Below are positions 37,720-46,081 of a DNA stretch of 64,000 nucleotides, in pieces. This DNA is from Granulosicoccus sp964390335 (GTDB lineage: Bacteria > Pseudomonadota > Gammaproteobacteria > Granulosicoccales > Granulosicoccaceae), in NCBI GenBank assembly GCA_964390335.1, contig CAYMHU010000012.1, positions 28,027 to 92,026 of the forward strand. The letters run 5' to 3'. Under the pieces are notes generated by a model. The model saw only the letters and a program-made list of their open reading frames with translations. It did not search any database and was not told the origin of the DNA. A program made the position numbers and the translations under genes. Every line of letters begins with the position of its first letter. The stretch's first letter is position 1.

Positions 37720-37763
37720 AAACGCCCGGCACAGTTCCAGAGACGCTGTTCCGGGCGTTTTGC
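37720..37763 (+). terminator. Intrinsic terminator after the amidase gene
   Basis: A long hairpin: AAACGCCCGG pairs with CCGGGCGTTT, extended by ACAG/CTGT after one mismatch, with a loop of about 13 nt. Four T residues follow on the plus strand, which suits termination of the uvrA-amidase transcript about 100 bp after its stop. Confidence 0.7.
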
Positions 37764-37801
37764 GTTAGCCCAACCCGATTTTTTACACGTAGAATACGGG
37801 T

Positions 37802-38017
37802 ATGCGATATCGAGACGGACAAGCACCCGACCCACTCAACCCTCACGGCGAAAGCATGCACCAAATGCTGACCCTATCGATGTGGATGTCCATTCTTATC
37901 GGCATTGTGTTGTTCGCCTTAGGCTACAAAGGAAAAGTGCTTTGGCTCAAGGTTTGGAGCGCAGGACTGGTGCTACTCAGTGTGGGGTATTTGATCGCAG
38001 ATCTGTTTTTGTTCTAG
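37802..38017 (+). CDS. Small hypothetical membrane protein
   Basis: A 71-residue protein with a hydrophilic start (MRYRDGQAPDPLNPHGESMH) and two hydrophobic helices (LSMWMSILIGIVLFALGY and VWSAGLVLLSVGYLIADLFLF) joined by a short Lys-rich loop. No family recognised. It is the only gene on the plus strand between the terminator and the convergent histidine kinase, and has no obvious ribosome binding site; the well-formed two-helix hairpin supports it being real. Confidence 0.6.
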   Translation: MRYRDGQAPDPLNPHGESMHQMLTLSMWMSILIGIVLFALGYKGKVLWLKVWSAGLVLLSVGYLIADLFLF

Positions 38018-38031
38018 CGTTCAATTATAAT

Positions 38032-39090
38032 TCAGGTAGGGAGCTCGATTAAAAACGTACTTCCACTCTCTGATGAAGACTTTACCGATATAGTACCGTC
38101 GTGTCGTTCAATTATTTTTTTGCAAGTTGACAGCCCTATACCATTACCTAAATATGTAGACTGTCCATGCAAGCGCTCAAAGGGCATGAATATTTTTGCC
38201 CAATATTTTTTATCAATACCAATCCCATTATCAGTGACTGAAATCAAACATGCATTAACGCTTGAATGTGAACACACTTGGATCTTTGGAGGCTTTTGCT
38301 CGTTGTACTTCATACCATTACTTAGCAGATTTTGAAAAACAAGCGCTAACTGAGTCATATTTCCATTAATACTCGGCAGCTCACTGACTTTAATACTTGC
38401 GTTGCTCTCTACAATATCGTTCTGTAAATTTTCTATAGCCAGGGACAACACATCACCAAGCTCCAACTTTTCTATGTCGATATTTTCGCCGGCGACTAAC
38501 GCAAACTCCAACAATCCATCAACAAGATTGTTCACTCTGTTCAGATTGTTCTCGATCAATTCGACTTTCGTGAAAGCTTCAGTATCAAATTTCTCTGCAT
38601 TGTCATCGATTAACCATCTGGTTATGGTACCCACGTTTCGAAGCGGTGCTTTAATTTCATGTGATACGGCATAGGCAAACCGTTCGAGCTCGTGGTTAGC
38701 GTCCCGCATAGCTTTTTCTAACGCTACATGTTCCGAGATATCGCGCAATGTTGCAAGCACAGCCGGCTGGCCTTGCCATTCGATTTCTACCACATGCATC
38801 TCTGCAGAGAGGATGTTACCAGCTGATCTTAATACTTGAATTTCAGTGTTCTTGTTTGAGATGAACGGGTAACCGAATTGACTGCCAAGCAAATCGCTTT
38901 TGTCGCGCTCAAACATTGCCTGAGCTGCCGCGTTGGCAAAACATATAAAACCTAATGCATCTAATACAATAATGCCATCAGGGCTGCTCTCTACAACATT
39001 ACTGAACCTCGCCTCAGAACCCGAAAGTAGTTTCCTAAGTTCACTTGCACCAAGCTCAGAATAGTCATTCATCCTATCGTTCGCATTCAT
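38032..39090 (-). CDS. PAS-domain sensor histidine kinase
   Basis: A 352-residue soluble kinase. A PAS domain covers about residues 27-120 (FSNVVESSPDGIIVLDALGFI, then a PAC-like VLATLRDISEH), the phospho-accepting His144 sits in FAYAVSHEIKAPLRN, and the ATPase domain has NLLSNGMKYNE (N box), VTDNGIGIDKKY (G1) and GNGIGLSTCKKI (G2). There is no transmembrane segment, so the signal is cytoplasmic. It lies 43 bp downstream of kaiC on the same strand, a position that suggests it is the output or input kinase of the Kai module, like the SasA or CikA kinases of cyanobacteria, though it lacks the SasA KaiB-like domain. Confidence 0.9.
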   Translation of the reverse strand: MNANDRMNDYSELGASELRKLLSGSEARFSNVVESSPDGIIVLDALGFICFANAAAQAMFERDKSDLLGSQFGYPFISNKNTEIQVLRSAGNILSAEMHVVEIEWQGQPAVLATLRDISEHVALEKAMRDANHELERFAYAVSHEIKAPLRNVGTITRWLIDDNAEKFDTEAFTKVELIENNLNRVNNLVDGLLEFALVAGENIDIEKLELGDVLSLAIENLQNDIVESNASIKVSELPSINGNMTQLALVFQNLLSNGMKYNEQKPPKIQVCSHSSVNACLISVTDNGIGIDKKYWAKIFMPFERLHGQSTYLGNGIGLSTCKKIIERHDGTISVKSSSESGSTFLIELPT

Positions 39091-39133
39091 TTAACTTCGA
39101 ACCCCTTCTTGGGAGGTCAGCAGTTGCATTAAA

Positions 39134-40648
39134 TCATCCATCCTCGAACAGTGATTTTAACCTCTCGGATTCTGGAGCATCATGATATTGAGGCCTTCCC
39201 GTCAATATTCCGGTTATGTTTCTAAACGGATTGCCCACGTGCATGCCCACGTTGTCGATCGTGAACTCTCTTATTTCTTTTTCGTGTGCCGAACCCCTCA
39301 TTTTTAGAACCGCGATACCCCGGCTTATTTCTCCAAACAGTTCAACGTACCTTAGTAAAATTATTGAGTCAGTAATGGTTGAAATATGAGCCTCGGTTAT
39401 TGAAGACCCACCCATAAGAGATGGTGTAACAGAGGTAAAAACACCAACAATTTCTTTCTGCTTTATAAATGATGTTAAGCCAATCACGAACTCTCGGAAC
39501 CCTTTCGTGGTAGCTCCACGTTCTAAGGCAGAGAGACTATCCACTGCAATCCGCGTTGGCCCAAAGGACTCTATTTCATCCTTCATGCGGATAAGATGTT
39601 CTTCCAGACCTGTCATCTCCGGATAGACGCAAACTACCTTCAGACGACCATCATCTTCCATCTGCTTGAAGTCTACGCCCCAGCCATCAGCGTTACGATA
39701 CAACTGATCTTTGCTTTCTTCAAATGCAAAAAACAAACTTCGTTCATCTTCAGTTGCACCACCGATAAAGCTTGTTGCCATCAATGTTTTTCCTGTCCCG
39801 GTTGCTCCAGAAATCAGGACAATTGAGTCTCTGAAAAATCCACCACCGCACATGTTGTCCAGCGTGGACGATCCGGAAGTTACTCTGACGTGAGACGATC
39901 GGTGATTCAGCTGTACAGATGAGAGTGGAACGCCAACGATTCCGCCATTTGCTACGATAGTAAACGGGTGTTCACCCTTTTGATGATCTGTTCCTCTAAA
40001 TTTCAATATTTCCATGGTGCGGCGTCGATTTTCCGCCTCGAGAACATTACGTAAAATAATGACATTGTCGGCTACAAACTCTTCGATTCCATGTCGTGCA
40101 ATATCGCCGTACTCATGCCGACGTTCGGCAGTTAATACAGCGGTAACCCCAATGGCTTTTAACGCAACTGCTATTCGCAATAATTCACTGCGGACGATAT
40201 GCTGATCCTCAAATTTACTAAAAATGGCACCGAGAGAATCGATTGACACTCGTTTTGCACCCACCTTTTTTACCGCATGTTCAATCCTTGCCAACAATGC
40301 ACCTAAATCGAAATCTCCAGAGACAACAGCCGGTTCTTCCGGCTGCGGTGACACGTCCACAAAAGCCCATCGTTTGTTTTGTTCCCATGCCTCTATTTCC
40401 CAGCCAAAACTCAGCATATTGCGCCTGATGTCCTTTGGCGTTTCTTCAAATGTGACAAACACACCTGCTTCATCTAACAGTGAAATTCCGCGAGCCAGAA
40501 ACTGCACTGCGAAAACGGTTTTAGCACTACCAGCCGTTCCCGCAACCAGTGTTGTACGCCCGGCAGGTAGTCCGCCATTGGAAATAGAATCGAATCCGGG
40601 TATACCTGTTTGTAATTTCTGAATTGATTTTTCTCTGGTATTTTTCAT
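39134..40648 (-). CDS. kaiC: KaiC clock ATPase/autokinase
   Basis: A 504-residue double-RecA protein of standard KaiC length. CI has Walker A GTAGSAKT (37-44), catalytic Glu pair FEE (67-69) and Walker B VSIDS with Asp137. CII has Walker A GATGTGKT (281-288) and FEE (309-311). The phosphorylation segment HISTITD is intact, placing Ser423-Thr424 at the positions of Ser431-Thr432 of the cyanobacterial protein, followed by YVELFGEISRGIAVLKMRGS. The A-loop region NPFRNITGILTG (473-484) is present, which is the KaiA docking site. The CI P-loop has Ala before Lys where cyanobacteria have Gly. Encoded 15 bp after kaiB. Confidence 0.93.
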   Translation of the reverse strand: MKNTREKSIQKLQTGIPGFDSISNGGLPAGRTTLVAGTAGSAKTVFAVQFLARGISLLDEAGVFVTFEETPKDIRRNMLSFGWEIEAWEQNKRWAFVDVSPQPEEPAVVSGDFDLGALLARIEHAVKKVGAKRVSIDSLGAIFSKFEDQHIVRSELLRIAVALKAIGVTAVLTAERRHEYGDIARHGIEEFVADNVIILRNVLEAENRRRTMEILKFRGTDHQKGEHPFTIVANGGIVGVPLSSVQLNHRSSHVRVTSGSSTLDNMCGGGFFRDSIVLISGATGTGKTLMATSFIGGATEDERSLFFAFEESKDQLYRNADGWGVDFKQMEDDGRLKVVCVYPEMTGLEEHLIRMKDEIESFGPTRIAVDSLSALERGATTKGFREFVIGLTSFIKQKEIVGVFTSVTPSLMGGSSITEAHISTITDSIILLRYVELFGEISRGIAVLKMRGSAHEKEIREFTIDNVGMHVGNPFRNITGILTGRPQYHDAPESERLKSLFEDG

Positions 40649-40663
40649 GGTCTATTGCTGTCG

Positions 40664-40951
40664 TTAACTCTCCGAGCGATCTAGGCACAGGCTGCTTAAT
40701 AACAACTGCTTATCTGATAAATCTCCGATAACCTTTCTTATTGGTGAGGGTTTGAGCTTTATTAATGTCGGAGTTGCTAATATTCTCTCTTCTTCCGCAA
40801 TATCGGGGCGTTCCAGAACGTCAATGACGGTCAGTTCGAATTGACCATCTGAATTTTCTTCTAAAATTGAACGTAGGTTCTCTATCGCCAGGTTTGATCT
40901 CACGGTATGACCTGTTATGAACAGTTTCATTGTTAGTTTATGCATAGTCAT
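40664..40951 (-). CDS. kaiB: KaiB clock protein
   Basis: A 95-residue thioredoxin-like protein that binds KaiC and, in cyanobacteria, sequesters KaiA during the dephosphorylation phase. The sequence follows KaiB closely: KLFITGHTVRS at the start, then VIDVLERPDIAEEERILATP, TLIKLKPSPIRKVIGDLSD and a Leu-rich end. The ATG at 40951 gives eight residues before KLFITG, matching the family; a second ATG seven codons in is possible. Between the KaiA-like and KaiC genes in one operon. Confidence 0.93.
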   Translation of the reverse strand: MTMHKLTMKLFITGHTVRSNLAIENLRSILEENSDGQFELTVIDVLERPDIAEEERILATPTLIKLKPSPIRKVIGDLSDKQLLLSSLCLDRSES

Positions 40952-40981
40952 GGCTCTGCTTTGACCAACATCGAAAAGCCA

Positions 40982-41818
40982 TCATTGCGCTATTTGCTTA
41001 AAGTGCAATGACTCACAGCGTTTTCGGTAATACGAGCAAAGATGGCCCAGGAGACCAGTCAGCAGATATCGCCCCTCTTCATTGTATACTGCCGTTTTTT
41101 TCAAAGGCGCATCCTTTGTGATGAATGCTAGCGCTGTTGTGTGAAGCTCAACAACATCCCGTGGTGATGCATTGTTATTACCCAACACATTGGCTAGGGA
41201 CTGCAACTGTTTAGAGACATCGTATTCCACTTTGAATACCCGTTGCTCAATAGCGAGATTGAACACAGTACGGTACTCTCGCGTTAATTGTGTAAATGTC
41301 TCAGGTTTTGTCGATTTCAGCGGCCCCAGTTCCTGGGAGTAAAGAGTGTCAGATTCGCTTGATGATGAAAGTGACAAATCCAGCCGACGTAATTCTCTTT
41401 CTCTTTGAATCGCCAATTTGGATTTATTTAATTCGTGAAGCAGGTTGTGTCGCTCCATAGCGTACCGAATTGTCTTAACCAGTAAAGTGTTATCAAATTT
41501 GCCTTTCACAAGAAAGTCTTGTGCACCGTATTGGATTGACTGATACGAAGTAGGTTCATCATCCAAGCCCGTCAGTACCACAATAGGGACGCTAAAATCA
41601 CCGGATAGCTGCGATATTGCATCGACTCCATGGTTATCTGGCAAAGTTAGGTCAAGTAGAATTAAGTCGATTGAATTGTCTTTTAAAGCCTTAATTCCAG
41701 CGGCTATTGTTTCAACCCAACACAACTTGAAATGCGGCGTTTTTGACAAAGCTCGCTCGATAACGCGAAAGTCAACAGAGTCGTCCTCGATGACTAAGAT
41801 TTGTTTTGTCGTGTTCAA
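40982..41818 (-). CDS. KaiA-like protein: receiver domain fused to KaiA C-terminal domain
   Basis: A 278-residue two-domain protein encoded just ahead of kaiB and kaiC. Residues 1-125 form a complete response-regulator receiver: acidic pair Asp12-Asp13, phospho-acceptor Asp56 in LILLDLTLPD, Thr83 and Lys105. A linker helix (120-150) and a Ser-rich stretch follow. Residues about 175-275 resemble the KaiA C-terminal four-helix domain that binds the KaiC A-loop: DVVELHTTALAF aligns with the VVEIHMEL helix and YLLTGLLGHLCSYYRKRC with the LIDVIAHLCEMYRRS helix. Cyanobacterial KaiA instead has a pseudo-receiver lacking the acceptor Asp. This architecture matches the chimeric KaiA3 reported in Synechocystis. 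The start is a TTG, the only start codon after an in-frame stop. Confidence 0.8.
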   Translation of the reverse strand: MNTTKQILVIEDDSVDFRVIERALSKTPHFKLCWVETIAAGIKALKDNSIDLILLDLTLPDNHGVDAISQLSGDFSVPIVVLTGLDDEPTSYQSIQYGAQDFLVKGKFDNTLLVKTIRYAMERHNLLHELNKSKLAIQRERELRRLDLSLSSSSESDTLYSQELGPLKSTKPETFTQLTREYRTVFNLAIEQRVFKVEYDVSKQLQSLANVLGNNNASPRDVVELHTTALAFITKDAPLKKTAVYNEEGRYLLTGLLGHLCSYYRKRCESLHFKQIAQ

Positions 41819-41841
41819 ACTAAATCTATCTCAACTTCTCA

Positions 41842-41859
41842 TTAGGTAGCCCTGCCTAA
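41842..41859. promoter_or_regulatory. Imperfect palindrome upstream of the kaiA-like gene
   Basis: TTAGGTAGCCCTGCCTAA is an 18-bp near-palindrome (one mismatched pair) about 25-40 bp upstream of the TTG start of the KaiA-like gene. It could be an operator or a leader hairpin. No sigma70 promoter of good quality was seen in the gap 41819-42031. Confidence 0.3.
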
Positions 41860-41947
41860 AAGTACGGTGGGGACCACAACCGCTGCCGCCAATAGTACAT
41901 GAAGTAAACCCGATGTTTTACAAACAGTGTTATCGCTCGAAACGCAT

Positions 41948-41959
41948 GTAACATGTTAC
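41948..41959. promoter_or_regulatory. Perfect 12-bp palindrome in the kaiA-like upstream gap
   Basis: GTAACATGTTAC, flanked by partial repeats of ACAT/ATGT, sits in the 213-bp space between the receiver gene and the KaiA-like gene. Such a site fits a helix-turn-helix dimer. None of the receivers in this cluster carries a DNA-binding domain, so any regulator would be encoded elsewhere. Confidence 0.3.
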
Positions 41960-42031
41960 TTACATCAGTAAAAGACACAACTCCCTATCGATGAATTATA
42001 TGGCAGGAAATACCAGTGAATGAGCGCTAAA

Positions 42032-42478
42032 TTACGATGGCAAAACCACTAGCTGGGCGTAATCATGAAGCAGCTCTAGTGCTTGGCGAAAAGTTTCTGT
42101 AGGGTTCTCCTTAACGATATATCCTGCAATGTTCTTTTCATACGCAGATGCAATATCTGTTGGTGAATCGGAGGTAGTCAGTACAAAAACGATCAATTTT
42201 TTAAATAGCGCATCTTTGCGTACTTCCTCCAAAAATTCAAGTCCACCCATGCGCGGCATACTTAAATCCAAGGTGAGTATGAATGGCGGCAAGCGGTTTT
42301 CTGAGTCCACGGAATCGCGAAGCTGTTGCAAGGCGTCTACGCCGTCGCTGGCTATGCTAATCGGATTAACCAGTTTGAGTTGCTTCATAGATCGCTTTAT
42401 GGCCATGACGCTTACTTCATCGTCATCGACAATCATGAATTGTACAGGATTATATTGATTTTCCATCGTGATCGGCAT
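42032..42478 (-). CDS. Single-domain response regulator (Rcp1-like)
   Basis: A 148-residue stand-alone receiver of the Rcp1/CheY type. The acidic triad VDDDE lies at about 18-21, phospho-acceptor Asp71 in LTLDLSMPRMGGLEFL, the switch Thr in VLTTSD, and Lys in IVKENP. A second possible start is the ATG four codons in. It is encoded 84 bp after the membrane histidine kinase on the same strand, so it is the probable phospho-partner of that kinase. Confidence 0.9.
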   Translation of the reverse strand: MPITMENQYNPVQFMIVDDDEVSVMAIKRSMKQLKLVNPISIASDGVDALQQLRDSVDSENRLPPFILTLDLSMPRMGGLEFLEEVRKDALFKKLIVFVLTTSDSPTDIASAYEKNIAGYIVKENPTETFRQALELLHDYAQLVVLPS

Positions 42479-42562
42479 TTCGGTGCCCCTCTACCCTGGG
42501 AAGAGCTTACCAGAAAAGCAAGATGGTCTGTGAATCAGATCAATACAGTTATCCGGCCAGAT

Positions 42563-44515
42563 CTAATTCAGTATTGGCCAACTAAATTCAACAGTTGCTC
42601 CACGATTGAGTTTCGGGTCCGATATAAAGCGAACGCTACCACCATTCTGACTTACCAGTTTTTGCACTAAAGACAAACCCAAACCACTTCCTTCAGTTTT
42701 GTCTTTTGAGTGCAACGATTCAAACATACCAAATATTTTTCCTTGATATTTCGGATCGACACCGGGGCCGTCATCAGAAACCCTGATTATCACCTTATCT
42801 GCTCGTTGTTTGAATTGTATTGTTATTTTTCCATTGTCCCGATCATGATGTTTTATAGCGTTGTCTACTAAGTTGAACAAGATCTGATTCAAAGGTACCA
42901 AGTATGTGTTAAACGGATGGACATCACCCGCATCAGCGACTTGGTAATTATTTTCTGGATCTAATAAATCTGAAAGTATTTTAATCTGCTCCGAAGCTTG
43001 GAATTCTTCAACCTTATTCTGTGTATTGCTAACCTTAGAAAAATTGAGTAAATCATCTTGCAACTTTGAAAGACGCTGTACTCGATCTATAATCTTATCT
43101 AGATTATCTTTACAGTCTGTAGACAGCACGTCCGCTGCGTCCTCTAATGTCCATTGTGCCAAATTTTCTATCGCACGCAGAGGAGATCTTAGATCGTGCG
43201 ATGCAGCATAGGCAAATTGTTCAAGCTCCTTGTTTGAGCGGCTTAATTCTTTTGCATTGTCTTTAAATACATCGAGTGTCCGAGCCATTCTCCCAATCTC
43301 ATCCCGACCCTCCATCTCCACTTCGATATCAATACTTCCGCTGGCGATACGCTGCATTGCTAACGTCAGTTTTGACATCCTGCGATTTATCTGGCGTTCT
43401 ACTACAAAATGATTGATAAACAGCAATAGCGAAACCAGCAGCACACTGCCTACAACTGAAAACATAATCAGCTTAAACAGCGTTTGGCGATAAGACTGCG
43501 AAGCGCGATCTGTTTCATTTCTGGCCCTGACGACGACACTCTCAACCCATTCGGTCACATCTCTACCTAATGTAGCTTGTTCTTCGTAGCTTGACTGCAT
43601 AAGTAGACGCTGCTCTTTTAGCAAACTTAGATTTTCAAGCAAACCGTTTTTCTCAAAGATTTCGGAACGCGCAAGCCGGATTAACTTAGCGAGTTTCCGA
43701 CGATTTTCGGACTCTTCTAATGTAGACAGCAACTGAGTGATACTACGCATGCTGAAGCTAAGATTGGCAATTGATTCCGCAGAATCTGAATCGCGTTGAG
43801 AGGATATTTGGTCTACCAAGTCAAGAAAATTAGATACGCGAATCTGCATTTCGGATAAGTTTGTCTGACGTGCCGTTTTCTTGGAGATCAGTAAACCGGC
43901 TCCCGATTCCATTGGAACAGAACTTGAAGCAATGTCATTCAGCGCCTGCTCTAAATCAATGGCGGCATCAATAAACTGAGGCTCAATTTCTTCGCTGATT
44001 GCGACTCGCAAACCGGCCAGCCGTTCTTTGGAGTGTTCAATTGATCGTTCCAAACTAATCAGCTCACGTTGAACTGCCACCAATTGCTCTGCGGTTTTTG
44101 CAAGCTCTGGCAGTTTATCAAGCCAGTTTTCCTCTAACGATCGACTGATAATTAGTCCCTCAGCAAATAAAACGTTGTCATTCATCGCCTGATACAGGAA
44201 TGTAACGGATTCGTGAGTTTCAGAAATTTGTTCTTCTGTGCTGGCGCGACTAATTTGATTCGACTGCGCTATATATTGAACAAGCTGATTCTGAAGCTGT
44301 TTTGTGACTATAAGAGATGGAATAACTTGTTCGGTAGTATGCTTCTGAGCATTCCATAAATTCAGAAGCTGGTAGCCATTAGTCAAAATGACTGTTGCTA
44401 AAATGATGATAATAGCTAACATAGCGAGACGCAGACGTGTAACTACATCGACGGAGTTAGTCTCAGCTAACTTAGCAATGATGTTTTTTATTACATGTTG
44501 GACTGAATCAAGCAT
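42563..44515 (-). CDS. Membrane sensor histidine kinase with long periplasmic helical domain
   Basis: A 650-residue kinase. TM1 is about residues 28-46 and TM2 about 348-369, enclosing a roughly 300-residue periplasmic region that is strongly helical, like TorS-type or four-helix sensor domains. HAMP (about 370-422), HisKA with His440 in FAYAASHDLRSPLRA, and a HATPase with NLVDNAIKHHD, VSDDGPGVDP and EGSGLGLSLVQKLV follow. It is divergent (55 bp) from a solute-binding protein gene, so a binding protein docking onto the periplasmic domain, as TorT does with TorS, is a reasonable inference. Confidence 0.9.
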   Translation of the reverse strand: MLDSVQHVIKNIIAKLAETNSVDVVTRLRLAMLAIIIILATVILTNGYQLLNLWNAQKHTTEQVIPSLIVTKQLQNQLVQYIAQSNQISRASTEEQISETHESVTFLYQAMNDNVLFAEGLIISRSLEENWLDKLPELAKTAEQLVAVQRELISLERSIEHSKERLAGLRVAISEEIEPQFIDAAIDLEQALNDIASSSVPMESGAGLLISKKTARQTNLSEMQIRVSNFLDLVDQISSQRDSDSAESIANLSFSMRSITQLLSTLEESENRRKLAKLIRLARSEIFEKNGLLENLSLLKEQRLLMQSSYEEQATLGRDVTEWVESVVVRARNETDRASQSYRQTLFKLIMFSVVGSVLLVSLLLFINHFVVERQINRRMSKLTLAMQRIASGSIDIEVEMEGRDEIGRMARTLDVFKDNAKELSRSNKELEQFAYAASHDLRSPLRAIENLAQWTLEDAADVLSTDCKDNLDKIIDRVQRLSKLQDDLLNFSKVSNTQNKVEEFQASEQIKILSDLLDPENNYQVADAGDVHPFNTYLVPLNQILFNLVDNAIKHHDRDNGKITIQFKQRADKVIIRVSDDGPGVDPKYQGKIFGMFESLHSKDKTEGSGLGLSLVQKLVSQNGGSVRFISDPKLNRGATVEFSWPILN

Positions 44516-44570
44516 TATAAATGCACAAGCTTTTTAGTTGTGCCGCTGGATACGCAGGAGAACGATTTCT

Positions 44571-46067
44571 ATGGACAATGCAAATAATACACCCCTTACA
44601 AATTTCCGTCGTCGAAAAGTTTTATCCTACGTTACTTTTGGCTTGCCAGCTTCATTTTTTCCGATCTCCACCTTAAGTAACACTAACGAAAGTAACACTG
44701 ACGATAACTTCCATCTACACGTGGCAATGATCGCGAAAAAATTGGTGGCTAAGCGTAAACCCAGTTTGCGGATTTTGGTACCGCGAGGAAGCGAAGATAA
44801 CATCACACCTCTTGTTAGCGCATTTCAGGGTATTGCTGGCATTGCGGTAGATATCATTTCTACCCCTGTCGATGAAATCAATACACAGTTGCTACTGGAT
44901 TCCATGAGTGGCGAGAGCGAGTATGATCTCGCATTACCAGCTACGTTCGGTTTACCCGAGCTGGTAGCCTCTGGAGCAATCATATCACTCACGAAATACG
45001 CACGTAAATACGAGCCATCTGGCTATAGAGATAAATTTCTGTACAGTATTGGGGATACATATGACAGTGAACTCTACGGTTTTCAAACCGATGGAGACGC
45101 ATACACTATGTTCTACCTGCAAGAATTTCTCGAAGACGAAACGAACCGGAAGCGCTACGCGGATAAATTCGGCATTGAACTGGACGTACCACTTACTTGG
45201 CCAGAGCTTGATCGCCAAATGCAGTTCTTTAATCGCAAAGCTGAAGGTGTCTACGGAGGGCTTCTATTCAGAACACCTGGGTACCTGGCTTGGGAGTGGT
45301 GGGTCAGATTCCATGCCAAAGGTTACTGGCCTTTCTCTGAGTCGTTGGAACCACAAATTGATTCAGATGCAGGTGTCGAAGCACTTGAAGAAATGATCCG
45401 TGCCACCGAATTTTTAGCCCCTGAAACCAAAACGCTGCGATTATTCGAAAACTGGGAGCGCTTCAGTAAAGGCGATGTGTATTGCAACATTGGTTGGGGT
45501 GGTACTCAAAAGTATTTAAATAGCACTGCTTCAAACATTCGCGGTAAGATGCGATTTGGACCAACCCCTGGGGGTGTCGTCAATGGTGAGTTGCTTTTAA
45601 CACCCTATTTCAATTGGGGTTGGAACTATGTGGTTACGAAGGACAGTAAACAACCCGAACTTTCTTATCTTTTTGCACTATTTGCGTCCTCGCCGGCAAT
45701 GTCGACTATCTCGGTTAGACAAAAAAATGGATACTTCGATCCATTCAGACAAGAACATTACAACGACACTGAAATTCAAAACGTCTACTCAAAAGAATTC
45801 TTAAAAGTGCATGAACAAAGTCTGCAATCTGCAATACCTGACTTATACTTAGCTAATCAAAGCCAGTATTTTACGGCATTGAGCGATGGGTTAGCTCAAG
45901 CCTTATCCGGAAAATTAAGCGCTGACAAAGCGCTTCGAAAAGTCGCTCAGCAATGGAACATTACAACAAGCCGATCGGACAAAATCTTACAAAAGCAAAG
46001 ATGGATGAATTTGCGGCAGAAATACCCTGCTAATGTGGCGCAATTACTGAGAGATATTAGTCGTTAA
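44571..46067 (+). CDS. Extracellular solute-binding protein (ABC type, family 1-like)
   Basis: A 498-residue binding protein from the ATG at 44571, supported by AGGAG about 10 bases upstream; the frame opens 11 codons earlier. The N-terminus has a Tat-like signal (twin arginines in NFRRRKVLSYVTFGLPASF). The body resembles sugar-binding proteins: LRILVPRGSEDNITPLVSAFQ, YDLALPATFGLPELVASGAI, GWGGTQKYL and a C-terminal helical lobe. No ABC permease or ATPase gene is near, and the neighbour is a divergent sensor kinase, which points to a sensory rather than uptake role. Confidence 0.82.
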   Translation: MDNANNTPLTNFRRRKVLSYVTFGLPASFFPISTLSNTNESNTDDNFHLHVAMIAKKLVAKRKPSLRILVPRGSEDNITPLVSAFQGIAGIAVDIISTPVDEINTQLLLDSMSGESEYDLALPATFGLPELVASGAIISLTKYARKYEPSGYRDKFLYSIGDTYDSELYGFQTDGDAYTMFYLQEFLEDETNRKRYADKFGIELDVPLTWPELDRQMQFFNRKAEGVYGGLLFRTPGYLAWEWWVRFHAKGYWPFSESLEPQIDSDAGVEALEEMIRATEFLAPETKTLRLFENWERFSKGDVYCNIGWGGTQKYLNSTASNIRGKMRFGPTPGGVVNGELLLTPYFNWGWNYVVTKDSKQPELSYLFALFASSPAMSTISVRQKNGYFDPFRQEHYNDTEIQNVYSKEFLKVHEQSLQSAIPDLYLANQSQYFTALSDGLAQALSGKLSADKALRKVAQQWNITTSRSDKILQKQRWMNLRQKYPANVAQLLRDISR

Positions 46068-46081
46068 TAAATCAGTATTTA

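Noticed and set aside
37629..37835. 68-residue minus-strand frame across the amidase terminator
   Set aside because: It spans the terminator hairpin and the start of the small membrane protein gene and has random-looking composition.
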